From contig BMTG01000010.1 in assembly GCA_014649555.1 (NCBI GenBank), forward strand, positions 62,001 to 126,000: 64,000 nt of DNA. Reading direction: 5' to 3'. The position numbers were made by a program, and so were the translations under genes. The DNA comes from Streptomyces globisporus (lineage in GTDB: Bacteria > Actinomycetota > Actinomycetes > Streptomycetales > Streptomycetaceae). Of the stretch, positions 51,247 to 61,762 are shown in pieces. Numbering within the stretch: position 1 is the stretch's first letter; each line of letters begins with the position of its first letter. Under the pieces are notes generated by a model. It was not told where the DNA came from and did no database searches. It was given only the letters and a program-made list of their open reading frames with translations.

Positions 51247-51978
51247 CCTCAGCGAGCGCAGGCCGCGCTCCAGATGCCAGTGCAGGTAGGCGGACACCAG
51301 CCCGCTCCCCTCCCTGACATGACGCGCCTCGCACGCGTCCGCCGTCACCCAGTCGCCGCTGAGCAGTGCGCTCAGCAGTTCGAGGGCCTGTGCCGAGGGT
51401 ACGACGCTCCCGGGCACCCGGCAGTCACCGCATATGACGCCCCCCGCCGCGACGGAGAAGAACCGGTTCGGACCGGGCATTCCGCACTTGGCGCAGTCCT
51501 CGAAGCTGGGCGCGTACCCGTTGACCGCGAGCGAGCGCAGCAGGAACGCGTCCAGGATCAGATGGGGGGCGTGCTCGCCCCGGGCGAGGGTGCGCAGGCC
51601 GCCGACGAGCAGCAGATACTGCTGGACGGCCGGTTCGCCCTCGTGGTCGGTGAACCGCTCGGCGGTCTCCAGCATCGCGGTGCCCGCGGTGTAGCGGGCG
51701 TAGTCGGCGACGATCCCGCCGCCGTACGGGGCGATCGTCTCGCTCTGGGTGCAGAGCGGCAGCCCGCGGCCGACCAGCTCGCTGCCGCGCGCGAAGAACT
51801 GCACGTCGACGTGGGAGAAGGGCTCCAGGCGGGCGCCGAACTTGGACTTGGTGCGGCGCACACCGCGGGCGACGGCGCGGACCCGGCCGTGGCCGCGGGT
51901 CAGGATCGTGATGATCCGGTCGGCCTCGCCCAGTTTCTGCGTACGCAGCACGATGCCGTCGTCCCGGAACAAGCTCAT
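51232..51978 (-). CDS. recO: DNA repair protein RecO
   Basis: Loads RecA with RecR at gapped DNA. The 248-residue protein has the N-terminal OB fold (MSLFRDDGIVLRTQKLGEAD followed by RIITILTRGHGRVRAVARGV) and a C-terminal zinc site formed by CAKCG and CGDC near residues 174-199. The ATG at 51978 fits the family opening; the frame extends six codons further. It lies between the uppS and terB-like genes on the same strand. Its 3' end is spread by tandem duplication. Confidence 0.95.
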   Translation of the reverse strand: MSLFRDDGIVLRTQKLGEADRIITILTRGHGRVRAVARGVRRTKSKFGARLEPFSHVDVQFFARGSELVGRGLPLCTQSETIAPYGGGIVADYARYTAGTAMLETAERFTDHEGEPAVQQYLLLVGGLRTLARGEHAPHLILDAFLLRSLAVNGYAPSFEDCAKCGMPGPNRFFSVAAGGVICGDCRVPGSVVPSAQALELLSALLSGDWVTADACEARHVREGSGLVSAYLHWHLERGLRSLRYVEK

Positions 51979-52056
51979 GGGCCCATTGTCGCCCACCGGG
52001 GGCGCCTGGCGTGGCGGCCTGCGAACGGCAGCGGCCTGCGAGGGCCGTCCAGCCGC

Positions 52057-52764
52057 CTACGACGGCGTACGGGCCGCCTCGGCCAGCACCCGGGCGGTCT
52101 CCTCGGCGGGGATGCCGAGGGCGCTGCCGACCGTCGTCAGGACCTGGCGCTCGGCGGCGCAGTAGGGCCCGTCGGCCAGGGCGATCCGGGCGCCCTGGAG
52201 GAGGACGGACGCGCGGCCGGCGGTGGCCAGGTGCGGGGCGAGCGGGGCCAGCACCTCGTGCAGCTCGATGGCGAGGGTGGGGCCGCACGCCTCGGCGGCC
52301 GGGTCGGTGCCGGTGCCGCGGCCGGTGTCGGCGGCGAGCACCTCGACGACCGTGAACAGCTGCTCCTGGGTGCAGTCGTCGAGCCCGGCGTCGCGCACGG
52401 TGGCGACGGCGGCCTCCAGGACCGTGCGGGAGGTGGTGCCCCCGGCGGCGAGGACGGCCAGGGTGACGGTGTGGACGGCCTCGCGGAGCATCGCGGAGAA
52501 CCGGGTCGTGGTGGGGTGGTCCAGCGCCTCGGGAGCGTGGTGGGCCAGGCAGGCGGCGCACTCGACGACGGGCTCGGCCTCGCCCCGACGGACCAGCGGG
52601 ACACCGAGGACGGTGAGGCGGCGGCGGCCGGTGAGGCGACGGTAGTTGCGGTCTCCCCCGCAGCACGGGCAGAAGAAGGCGCCGTCGCCGACGGCGTCCC
52701 AGACCGTGCGAACGCCGCAGAGGACCGGCCTCAGAGCACGTTGTCCTTTGGCTGACCGCACGTC
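52057..52764 (-). CDS. TerB-family protein with N-terminal zinc ribbon
   Basis: A 235-residue protein. A zinc ribbon is formed by AFFCPCCGGDRNY and VVECAACLAHHAPEALDH near residues 30-75, and residues 85-235 hold a TerB-type helical domain (MLREAVHTVTLAVLAAGG and LLQGARIALADGPYCAAE). TerB proteins bind metal at membranes in tellurite resistance operons; this lone copy next to recO is a conserved Streptomyces type of unknown function. I chose GTG at 52764 for the GGAGG eight bases upstream; a start at 52821 is possible. Confidence 0.78.
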   Translation of the reverse strand, partial: DVRSAKGQRALRPVLCGVRTVWDAVGDGAFFCPCCGGDRNYRRLTGRRRLTVLGVPLVRRGEAEPVVECAACLAHHAPEALDHPTTTRFSAMLREAVHTVTLAVLAAGGTTSRTVLEAAVATVRDAGLDDCTQEQLFTVVEVLAADTGRGTGTDPAAEACGPTLAIELHEVLAPLAPHLATAGRASVLLQGARIALADGPYCAAERQVLTTVGSALGIPAEETARVLAEAARTPS

Positions 52765-52874
52765 GCACACCTCCGTAACGCTCCGGCAACATTGCCGTGT
52801 GTTGGACGTGATGTTAGCCACATCCGCGAGGGGGCGTCAGCCTCTTGGACGTCACAACTCCCGGATATGGCCGA

Positions 52875-52905
52875 ACCCCGACCTCCCGGGGCGGGCGGTC
52901 GGGGT
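52875..52905 (-). terminator. leuA terminator
   Basis: A 9-bp stem (52875-52883 with 52897-52905) and 13-base loop about 20 bases past the leuA stop. Confidence 0.65.
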
Positions 52906-52925
52906 CCGGAACGGGCCGTTCGGCG

Positions 52926-54794
<1,869 letters not shown>

Positions 54795-54842
54795 CTACAG
54801 GCCCTCGCCGCGGCAGCTAAGGAGAAGCAGCCCGAAACGCAT
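54795..54842 (-). CDS. leuL: Leucine-rich leader peptide of leuA
   Basis: ATG at 54842 to TAG at 54795. The 15-residue peptide MRFGLLLLSCRGEGL has four consecutive leucine codons, the classical signature of attenuation: a ribosome stalled for Leu-tRNA would change RNA folding downstream and permit leuA expression. Streptomyces leuA leaders of this type have been described in comparative studies. No other coding gene is present in the 290 bases between leuA and the protease. Confidence 0.75.
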   Translation of the reverse strand: MRFGLLLLSCRGEGL

Positions 54843-55000
54843 GATGCGACGAGCGTAACCGAGTGTGGCCCGTGGTGTCGGTCCGTATCAGTATGCGGGA
54901 CCGGGCATCGATGACGGGTAAACAGTGACTCATCACTCCATTTCGTCAATCATCGTCGCAACCAGTGACAGCGCAGTGACGGAGTGCCACAGTCGTAGGT

Positions 55001-56077
55001 ATGCACCTTCGAACCGACGGCGAGCTCAACCCCGTCTTCTGCACCATCGTTCCGCCCCACGTCCTCGATCACCTCTCCCGGTCCGCCGACGCCCGGCTCG
55101 CGGACCCGGCCCGCCGCACCCTGGCGGCCGACGCCCTGCGGCGTGACCGCCGCCGGATCACCGCGCTCGCCGCGACCCCGACCCGGCACACCGCCGGCGC
55201 GGTCCCGAGCAAGCCCCACCGCATCCTGTACGACTGCGAGACGGGCACCACCCTGCCCGGCGTCAAGGTCCGCGAGGAGGGCGACAAGCCCACCTCCGAC
55301 GCCAGCGTCAACCGCGCGTACGCCGGCCTCGGCGCCACCTTCGAGCTGCTGCTCTCGGCGTACGGGCGCAGCTCGATCGACGGGAAGGGCCTCCCGCTGA
55401 TCGGCTCCGTGCACTACGGCCAGGAGTACAACAACGCGTTCTTCGACGGCGAGCAGATGGTCTTCGGGGACGGCGACGGCGAGATCTTCCTCGACTTCAC
55501 CGTCGCGGTCGACGTGATCGCCCACGAGCTGGCCCACGGCCTCACCCAGTACACCGCCAACCTGCGCTACGAGGGCCAGTCGGGCGCGCTCAACGAGTCC
55601 GTGTCCGACGTGATCGGCTCCCTGGTCAAGCAGTACTCGCTGGGCCAGAGCGCCGAGCAGGCCGACTGGCTGATCGGCGCCGGGCTGCTCGCGCCCCGGG
55701 TCAGCGGGGACGCGCTGCGCTCGATGAAGGCCCCGGGCACGGCGTACGACGACGACGTCCTCGGCAAGGACCCGCAGCCGGGCTCCATGGACGACTACAT
55801 CGAGACGGAGGAGGACAACGGCGGCGTCCACCTCAACTCCGGCATCCCCAACCGCGCGTTCTACCTCCTGGCCACCGCACTGGGCGGGAATTCCTGGGAG
55901 CGCGCGGGGCAGATCTGGTTCGACGTGCTGACCGGTGGCGAACTGACGGCCGGAGCGGACTTCGCGGAGTTCGCCCGGCTGACGGTCGCGGCGGCGGGCG
56001 CCCGCTTCGGCGAGGCGGACGAGCGGGAGGCGGTCCTCAAGGCCTGGTCGGAGGTCGGCGTCCCCACCCGGGCGTGA
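55001..56077 (+). CDS. M4-family (thermolysin-like) metalloprotease without a signal peptide
   Basis: A 358-residue zinc protease. The zinc site is VIAHELAHGLTQ near residues 174-178 and the second ligand Glu is in GALNESVSDVIGSLV near residue 199; GGVHLNSGIPNRAFYLLA carries the active-site His. The N-terminus MHLRTDGELNPVFCTIVPPH resembles the short propeptide of protealysin-type M4 proteins, with no export signal, so it is probably cytoplasmic or leaves the cell by another route. The next gene encodes an emfourin-like inhibitor. The ATG at 55001 lacks a close Shine-Dalgarno. Confidence 0.92.
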   Translation: MHLRTDGELNPVFCTIVPPHVLDHLSRSADARLADPARRTLAADALRRDRRRITALAATPTRHTAGAVPSKPHRILYDCETGTTLPGVKVREEGDKPTSDASVNRAYAGLGATFELLLSAYGRSSIDGKGLPLIGSVHYGQEYNNAFFDGEQMVFGDGDGEIFLDFTVAVDVIAHELAHGLTQYTANLRYEGQSGALNESVSDVIGSLVKQYSLGQSAEQADWLIGAGLLAPRVSGDALRSMKAPGTAYDDDVLGKDPQPGSMDDYIETEEDNGGVHLNSGIPNRAFYLLATALGGNSWERAGQIWFDVLTGGELTAGADFAEFARLTVAAAGARFGEADEREAVLKAWSEVGVPTRA

Positions 56078-56177
56078 CCCGGACCCCGAGTGCCCCGCCC
56101 GGGCGTGCCCGGACCGCCGAGTGCCCGGCCGGCGGGCGGGGTTGAGTGTCCGTCCCGCCCCCGATAGACAGGACCCC

Positions 56178-56444
56178 ATGCGCATTCAGGTCAGCCGGAC
56201 CGGCGGCTTCGCCGGCATCGCCCGCCGCCATGAGGTCGACACGGAGGGCCGGGCGGACGCCGCGGAGTGGCGGTCCCTCGCCGATGAGGCGCTCGGCGCG
56301 GCGCGGGACACCCCGTCGGCCGGGGTCCCGGACGGCTTCCGGTACGCGATCACGGTCGACGGCCGCACCGTGTACTGCGCTGACCCCGATCTGACCGGGG
56401 CGCAGCGCACACTGATCTCACGCGTCCTGAAGGAGGGCGCGTGA
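56178..56444 (+). CDS. Emfourin-type protealysin inhibitor
   Basis: An 88-residue protein resembling emfourin (M4in), the cognate inhibitor of protealysin-like proteases. Blocks are MRIQVSRTGGFAGIARRHEV at the start and DGFRYAITVDGRTVYCADPD near the end. It should bind the active site of the M4 protease encoded 100 bases upstream on the same strand. The ATG at 56178 has AGGA upstream. The pairing with the signal-less protease supports an intracellular function. Confidence 0.8.
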   Translation: MRIQVSRTGGFAGIARRHEVDTEGRADAAEWRSLADEALGAARDTPSAGVPDGFRYAITVDGRTVYCADPDLTGAQRTLISRVLKEGA

Positions 56445-56509
56445 GATCGGCACCGGGGCCGTACGAACGCTAGAAGCCCACCGGGGTCCGTGCCTGTGGC
56501 CGTGAAGGG

Positions 56510-57475
56510 CTAGAACCCCAGCTTCCGCAACTGCTTCGGATCGCGCTGCCAGTCCTTGGCGACCTTCACATGCAGGTCCAGGAAGACCGGCGTGCCGAGC
56601 AGCGCCTCGATGTGCTTGCGGGACTTGGTGCCGACGTCCTTCAGCCGCTTGCCCTTCGGGCCGATGATGATGCCCTTCTGGCTGGGCCGCTCGATGTAGA
56701 CGTTGGCGTGGATGTCCAGCAGCGGCTTGTCCGCCGGGCGGTCCTCGCGGGGAAGCATCTCCTCGACGACGACCGCGATGGAGTGCGGCAGTTCGTCGCG
56801 TACGCCCTCCAGCGCGGCCTCGCGGATCAGCTCCGCGACCATGACCATCTCCGGCTCGTCGGTGAGGTCGCCCTCCGGGTAGAGCGGCGGGCTCTCGGGG
56901 AGCAGCGGGGCGATGAGGTCGGCGAGCAGATCGACCTGCTTGTCACCGACCGCGGACACCGGCACGATCTCGGCCCACTCGAAGCCCAGCTCCTCCGCGA
57001 GCGCGGAGACGGCGAGGAGCTGTTCGGCCAGCGCCTTGGACTCGACCAGGTCGGTCTTGGTGATGATGGCGATCTTGGGGGTCTTCTTGATCCCCGCGAG
57101 CTCCTTGACGATGTACTTGTCGCCGGGGCCGAGCTTCTGGTCGGCGGGCAGGCAGAAGCCGATGACGTCGACCTCGGCCCAAGTGGTCCGCACGACGTCG
57201 TTGAGCCGCTCGCCCAGCAGGGTGCGCGGCTTGTGGAGGCCGGGGGTGTCGACCAGGATCAGCTGCGCGTCGTCCCGGTGCACGATGCCGCGCACGGTGT
57301 GCCGGGTGGTCTGGGGGCGGTTGGAGGTGATCGCCACCTTCTGACCGACCAGAGCGTTCGTGAGGGTGGACTTGCCCGCGTTGGGGCGGCCCACGAAGCA
57401 GGCGAAACCGGCCCGGTGGGGAGAGGTGGTCTCCGCTTGCGGGGCAGCGGATTCTTGGTTCGGTCGAGCGCTCAT
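56510..57475 (-). CDS. era: GTPase Era
   Basis: Essential GTPase for 16S rRNA maturation and 30S assembly. The 321-residue protein shows G1 in CFVGRPNAGKSTLTNALVG near residue 29, G2/G3 in RPQTTRHTVRG and LILVDTPGLHKP, and G4 in AIITKTDLVESKA. The KH domain is C-terminal, with IERPSQKGIIIGPKGKRLKD. An N-terminal tail of 20 residues precedes G1. The ATG at 57475 has GGGGAG ten bases upstream, better than an ATG nine bases earlier. It is near ybeY and phoH, its functional partners in ribosome maturation. Confidence 0.96.
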   Translation of the reverse strand: MSARPNQESAAPQAETTSPHRAGFACFVGRPNAGKSTLTNALVGQKVAITSNRPQTTRHTVRGIVHRDDAQLILVDTPGLHKPRTLLGERLNDVVRTTWAEVDVIGFCLPADQKLGPGDKYIVKELAGIKKTPKIAIITKTDLVESKALAEQLLAVSALAEELGFEWAEIVPVSAVGDKQVDLLADLIAPLLPESPPLYPEGDLTDEPEMVMVAELIREAALEGVRDELPHSIAVVVEEMLPREDRPADKPLLDIHANVYIERPSQKGIIIGPKGKRLKDVGTKSRKHIEALLGTPVFLDLHVKVAKDWQRDPKQLRKLGF

Positions 57476-57570
57476 GGCGACCATTCTCCCCGATCCCGGC
57501 GGCGCTCTCGTACAGCGGTACGCCGGGACGCGCCGGAGCCGCCGGGTGGGGCGGTCGCCGGAGCCCTCCC

Positions 57571-57924
57571 TCAGCCCGCCGTGACGCGTACCCGCAGCGT
57601 CCCGTCCGGGCCCGCGAGCAGCACCGGGGTGTCCGGTCCGCCCAGGTCCCGCACCGCGGCCCGGTCGTCGTCGGAGGGGGTCTCGGCGGCGGAGACGACG
57701 GCCGCCGCCTCCAGCGAGGTGGCACCGCTGGCCACGGCCATGGCGACGGCGGTCTGCAGCGCGCTGAGCTTCAGCGACTCCAGCGCCACCGTGCCCGCGA
57801 CATACGTACGTCCCGTCTCGTCGCGTACGGCCGCGCCCTCGGGCACCCCGTTGCGGGCGCGGGCGCTGCGCGCCAGGGTGACGATCTTGCGGTCCTCGGT
57901 GTCGAGGTCGGTGGTGTCGGTCAT
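57571..57924 (-). CDS. Cytidine-deaminase-fold protein lacking catalytic residues
   Basis: A 117-residue protein annotated as cytidine deaminase in Streptomyces. The alignable part is AAVRDETGRTYVAGTVALES and LKLSALQTAVAMAVASGATS. Real enzymes have CAE in the place where this has ALQ, and PCGxCRQ in the second helix where this has none; the zinc Cys and proton-donor Glu are therefore missing. It may be a structural or regulatory homolog. Its stop is 95 bases before the era start on the same strand. The ATG at 57924 is followed by a Thr/Asp-rich start. Confidence 0.75.
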   Translation of the reverse strand: MTDTTDLDTEDRKIVTLARSARARNGVPEGAAVRDETGRTYVAGTVALESLKLSALQTAVAMAVASGATSLEAAAVVSAAETPSDDDRAAVRDLGGPDTPVLLAGPDGTLRVRVTAG

Positions 57925-58282
57925 GGCACGAGCATACGAAGCTGGCGGCGGGCCCGCGCAGGTCACCCCGGCACGGGGCAGGGCACTCACCCGGCACCGG
58001 ATACATCGAGCCGCGCCGGCCCTCGGGCGAGGCGAGCCCTTGGAGCCGGGCCTCGCAGCCGGTGTCGGGCAACGGGGTGTGCAGCACGATCACCAGGTCC
58101 GGCCGGGCGGGCACCCGCAGTTGGGTGGCCTCCTCCGCTGCGGCCTCCGTACCACGCGGCTCTCGGGCCGCTGGGGGTGCTGGCCACCACGCAGGACACC
58201 CTGTTCGGCGGCGTACGGTCGCCGCGACGGGCGCGGTGGTGGCGGCCGGGCTGCGCCGGAGCTGACCTCCCTGGCGGTAGGA
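57925..58282. other. 360-bp gap; possible coding remnant
   Basis: No annotatable gene. On the minus strand near 58130-58050 the peptide RPDLVIVLHTPLPDTGCEA is protein-like, but its frame has no start and is interrupted beyond. It may be a piece of a lost gene. The region also supplies the promoter of the deaminase-like gene. Confidence 0.35.
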
Positions 58283-58322
58283 GGACGGGCCCGCTCCCCA
58301 CGGGGGAGGAACGGGCCCGTCC
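58283..58322 (-). terminator. Terminator downstream of the MmcQ/YjbR gene
   Basis: An 11-bp outer stem (58283-58293 with 58312-58322) continues into a 6-bp inner stem (58294-58299 with 58303-58308), with a 3-base bulge, about 30 bases beyond the stop. Confidence 0.75.
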
Positions 58323-58353
58323 GCGTAACGCCTGACGTTCTACGGCCTACGAC

Positions 58354-58707
58354 TTACGGCCGGTCCAGGCGGAGTCGTTCCGCTTTCGGGAGTCCGGCGA
58401 CCACCAGGTCGTAGGAGTCCTCGATCATCTCGCGCAGCAGCCGGTCGGGGACGCCGGAGACGGTGACCGTGTTCCAGTGCCGCTTGCTCATGTGCCAGCC
58501 GGGCACGATCGCGGTGTGCGTCTCGCGCAGCCGGATCGCCTCGTCGGGGTCGCACTTGAGGTTGACGGTGAGCGGGCGGGCGTCCAGGGCGGTGAGGGCG
58601 AACATCTTGCCGAGCACCTTGAAGACCGAGGTCTCCGGGCCGAACGGGAACTCCTCCACGCTCGCGTTGAACTCCAGGCAGAAGGCCCGCAGCCGCTCCG
58701 GCGTCAT
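58354..58707 (-). CDS. MmcQ/YjbR family protein
   Basis: A 117-residue protein of the MmcQ/YjbR fold, which resembles DNA-binding tandem repeats. Blocks are LRAFCLEFNASVEEFPFG, FKVLGKMFALTALDARPL and VNLKCDPDEAIRLRETH followed by PGWHMSKRHWNTV. Its molecular role is not established. Its ATG overlaps the stop of the CorC/HlyC gene by four bases, so it is the last gene of the phoH-ybeY-corC-yjbR chain. Confidence 0.85.
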   Translation of the reverse strand: MTPERLRAFCLEFNASVEEFPFGPETSVFKVLGKMFALTALDARPLTVNLKCDPDEAIRLRETHTAIVPGWHMSKRHWNTVTVSGVPDRLLREMIEDSYDLVVAGLPKAERLRLDRP

Positions 58708-60002
58708 TCCGCTTCCTTCTCCTCGGGTTCCTCGTGCACGGGTTCCACGAGCACCGTGACGATCTTGTTCCGGCGGCCTGCCGGGGACTCCGCGGTGAGC
58801 CTCAGCCTGCGCTGGTCCGGCAGCTCGACGACGGCCGACGCGCCGGCGATCGGAACCCGGCCGAGCGCCTTGGCGAGCAGGCCGCCGACGGTCTCCACGT
58901 CCTCGTCGTCGTACTCGTCGAGCCCGAAGAGGTCGCCGAGGTCCCCGATGTCGAGGCGGGCGGTGACCCGGTAGCAGCCGTTCTCCAGCTCCTGGACGGG
59001 CGGCAGCTCCCGGTCGTACTCGTCGGTGATCTCGCCGACGATCTCCTCCAGGATGTCCTCGATGGTGACGATGCCCGCGGTGCCGCCGTACTCGTCGATG
59101 ACGACCGCGACATGGCTGCGGTCCTGCTGCATCTCGCGCAGCAGGTCCCCGGCGTTCTTGGTGTCGGGGACGAAGGCGGCGGGGCGCATCGCGGTGGAGA
59201 CGGGGTCGCCCTCGGACTCGCGGTTGATGTGCGTCTTGCGGACGAGGTCCTTGAGATAGACGATCCCGACGACGTCGTCCTCGTTCTCCCCCGTGACCGG
59301 TATCCGGGAGAAGCCGGAGCGCAGGGCGAGGGTGAGGGCCTGGCGGATCGTCTTGTAGCGCTCGATGGAAACGAGGTCGGTGCGCGGCACCATGACCTCG
59401 CGGACCAGGGTGTCGCCCAGCTCGAAGACGGAGTGCACCATGCGGCGCTCGTCGTCCTCGATCAGCGACTCCGCCTCGGCCAGGTCGACCATCGCGCGCA
59501 GCTCGGCCTCACTGGCGAACGGGCCCTTGCGGAACCCCTTGCCCGGGGTCAGGGCGTTGCCGACGAGGATCAGCAGCTGCGGGATCGGGCCCATGATCCT
59601 GGCCAGCGGCAGCAGGACGTACGCCGAGGCCGTGGCCGTGTTCAGCGGGTGCTGGCGGCCGATGGTGCGCGGGGAGACGCCGATGGCGACGTACGAGACG
59701 AGGACCATCACGCCCATCGCGACGGCCAGCGCCTCCCAGGTCTCGGGGAACTCCTGGAGGCAGACATAGGTGACGAGGACCCCGGCCGACATCTCGCAGG
59801 CGACCCGCACCAGCAGGGCGACGTTGAGATAGCGGGTCGGGTCGGCCGCGATCTGCGCGAGCTTCGCACTGCCGCGCCGGCCGGACCGGACCGCCTCGTC
59901 CGCCCGGAAGCTGGAGGTGCGGGCGATACCGGCCTCGGCGCAGGCGGCCAGCCAGCCGACCATGACCAGCAGGACGGCCCCGACGATCAACGGGGTGCTC
60001 AC
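58704..60002 (-). CDS. CorC/HlyC-type membrane protein (DUF21, CBS pair)
   Basis: A 432-residue membrane protein. The DUF21 transmembrane region occupies residues 1-170 ([20 protein letters not shown] and following helices), then two CBS domains at about 200-330 ([16 protein letters not shown] and [20 protein letters not shown]), and a C-terminal CorC_HlyC domain ([20 protein letters not shown] through [11 protein letters not shown]). Such proteins are linked to magnesium or cobalt efflux. The GTG at 60002 overlaps the ybeY stop by four bases (GTGA), and its stop overlaps the next start, so it is translationally coupled on both sides. Confidence 0.92.
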   Translation of the reverse strand: MSTPLIVGAVLLVMVGWLAACAEAGIARTSSFRADEAVRSGRRGSAKLAQIAADPTRYLNVALLVRVACEMSAGVLVTYVCLQEFPETWEALAVAMGVMVLVSYVAIGVSPRTIGRQHPLNTATASAYVLLPLARIMGPIPQLLILVGNALTPGKGFRKGPFASEAELRAMVDLAEAESLIEDDERRMVHSVFELGDTLVREVMVPRTDLVSIERYKTIRQALTLALRSGFSRIPVTGENEDDVVGIVYLKDLVRKTHINRESEGDPVSTAMRPAAFVPDTKNAGDLLREMQQDRSHVAVVIDEYGGTAGIVTIEDILEEIVGEITDEYDRELPPVQELENGCYRVTARLDIGDLGDLFGLDEYDDEDVETVGGLLAKALGRVPIAGASAVVELPDQRRLRLTAESPAGRRNKIVTVLVEPVHEEPEEKEAE

Positions 60003-60496
60003 GAGACGGTGGGGGCGGGAGACGCGCCGGTGAGCCCGTGCTCGCCGCGCCAGCCGTCCACGATGGCGGCCTGGAGACCGAACATCTCGGCCTTCTCGTC
60101 CGGCTCCTCGTGGTCGTACCCCAGCAGGTGCAGCACCCCGTGGACGGTCAGGAGCTGGAGCTCCTCGTCCATGGAGTGCTGCGTCGGGGCCTCTTCGCCC
60201 TGCTTCTTCGCGACCTCCGGGCAGAGCACGATGTCACCGAGGAGCCCCTGCGGGGGCTCCTCGTCGTCCTTGGCCGGTGGACGCAGCTCGTCCATCGGGA
60301 AGGACATGACATCGGTCGGACCGGGGAGGTCCATCCACTGGATGTGCAGCTGCTCCATGGCGTCGGTGTCCACCACGATCACCGAGAGCTCGGACAGCGG
60401 GTGGATCCGCATCCGGGCCAGTGCGTAGCGGGCGATGTCGAGGATCGCCTGCTCGTCGACCTCGGTTCCGGACTCGTTGTTGACGTCGATCGACAT
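59999..60496 (-). CDS. ybeY: Endoribonuclease YbeY
   Basis: A 165-residue zinc-dependent RNase required for 16S rRNA 3'-end maturation. The metal site is [20 protein letters not shown] (HGxxHLxGYDH) near residue 128, with a second block [18 protein letters not shown] near residue 58. The N-terminus [20 protein letters not shown] fits the family. It lies 12 bases after phoH and overlaps the CorC gene; in many bacteria phoH-ybeY adjacency is conserved. Confidence 0.95.
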   Translation of the reverse strand: MSIDVNNESGTEVDEQAILDIARYALARMRIHPLSELSVIVVDTDAMEQLHIQWMDLPGPTDVMSFPMDELRPPAKDDEEPPQGLLGDIVLCPEVAKKQGEEAPTQHSMDEELQLLTVHGVLHLLGYDHEEPDEKAEMFGLQAAIVDGWRGEHGLTGASPAPTVS

Positions 60497-60508
60497 GGTG
60501 CGCTGCGA

Positions 60509-61573
60509 CTACTTCCCTTTTCGGCGGTCGCGTCGGCCGTCCTGGCGGCCTTCCGCCCGACCGTCCTGCTGACCGTTTCGGCTGTCGTACTTCTCGTACG
60601 CGTCGACGATACGGCCGACGAGCTTGTGCCGGACGACATCCTGGGACGTGAGCCGGGAGAAGTGCACGTCGTCCAGGCCCTCCAGGATCTCCTGGACCTG
60701 CCGCAGCCCGCTCTTGGTGCCGCTCGGCAGGTCGACCTGGGTGACGTCACCGGTGATGACGATCTTGGAGTCGAAGCCGAGGCGGGTGAGGAACATCTTC
60801 ATCTGCTCGGCGCTGGTGTTCTGCGCCTCGTCGAGGATGATGAACGCATCATTAAGGGTGCGACCCCTCATGTATGCCAGCGGCGCGACCTCGATCGTGC
60901 CCGCCGCCATCAGGCGGGGGATCGAGTCGGGGTCGAGCATGTCGTGCAAGGCGTCGTAGAGCGGGCGCAGATACGGGTCGATCTTGTCGAACAGGGTGCC
61001 TGGCAGGAAGCCGAGCCGCTCCCCCGCCTCGACCGCGGGCCGGGTCAGGATGATCCGGCTGACCTGCTTGGACTGCAGGGCCTGGACCGCTTTGGCCATG
61101 GCGAGGTAGGTCTTGCCCGTACCGGCGGGGCCGATGCCGAACACGATCGTGTGCTCGTCGATCGCGTCCACGTACCGCTTCTGGTTGAGCGTCTTGGGGC
61201 GGATGGTGCGGCCGCGGTTGGAGAGGATGTTCTGCGTGAGCACCTCGGCGGGCGTCTCACCCTCGGGGTCTCCCTGTCCGTTGCCGGCCGCCCTGAGCAT
61301 GGCGATCGACCGTTCCACTGCGTCCTCCGTCATCGGCGCTCCGGTGCGGAGCACGAGCATCATCTCGTCGAACAGGCGTTGGATGAGAGCGACGTCTGCG
61401 GCCTCGCCCGTGGCACTGATCTCGTTGCCCCGGACATGGATGTCGGCCGCCGGGAAAGCCTCTTCGATCACGCGCAACAGCGAGTCGCCCGATCCGAGGA
61501 GCATCACCATGGGGTGAGCGGCCGGGATCCTGATCTGGGCACGCGCCTGCGGCTGTGTGGGTGACTGAGTCAT
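60509..61573 (-). CDS. phoH: PhoH-like ATPase
   Basis: A 354-residue P-loop ATPase. Walker A is VFGIGPAGTGKTYLAMA near residues 148-156 and Walker B is FIILDEAQNTSAEQMKMFLT near residue 240. The N-terminal 100 residues form a typical domain (RAQIRIPAAHPMVMLLGSG). PhoH couples ATPase to helicase-like activity and functionally associates with YbeY and Era in RNA metabolism. ATG at 61573; the C-terminal tail after RIVDAYEKYD is rich in Arg and Gly (RNGQQDGRAEGRQDGR). Confidence 0.93.
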   Translation of the reverse strand: MTQSPTQPQARAQIRIPAAHPMVMLLGSGDSLLRVIEEAFPAADIHVRGNEISATGEAADVALIQRLFDEMMLVLRTGAPMTEDAVERSIAMLRAAGNGQGDPEGETPAEVLTQNILSNRGRTIRPKTLNQKRYVDAIDEHTIVFGIGPAGTGKTYLAMAKAVQALQSKQVSRIILTRPAVEAGERLGFLPGTLFDKIDPYLRPLYDALHDMLDPDSIPRLMAAGTIEVAPLAYMRGRTLNDAFIILDEAQNTSAEQMKMFLTRLGFDSKIVITGDVTQVDLPSGTKSGLRQVQEILEGLDDVHFSRLTSQDVVRHKLVGRIVDAYEKYDSRNGQQDGRAEGRQDGRRDRRKGK

Positions 61574-61762
61574 GGGCCGGCCCTATGGCCTGCGCATACC
61601 TCCCGTTGCAGGGTTCTCGCTGCTCGACAACCTCTGGGTTACCAAGCCTACGACCTGGCAGTGACAACACCGAGGGGTTTTACCGCCCGTGTGTGCGACG
61701 CGGCCCGGCGCTCCCGTGTGCGGCCCGCCCCACGCCCCCGTGTGCGGCCCTCCGCCGCCCAC

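Noticed and set aside
57990-58300. A gene in the gap between the deaminase-like and YjbR genes
   Set aside because: Only one short protein-like stretch, with no start codon and no continuing domain.
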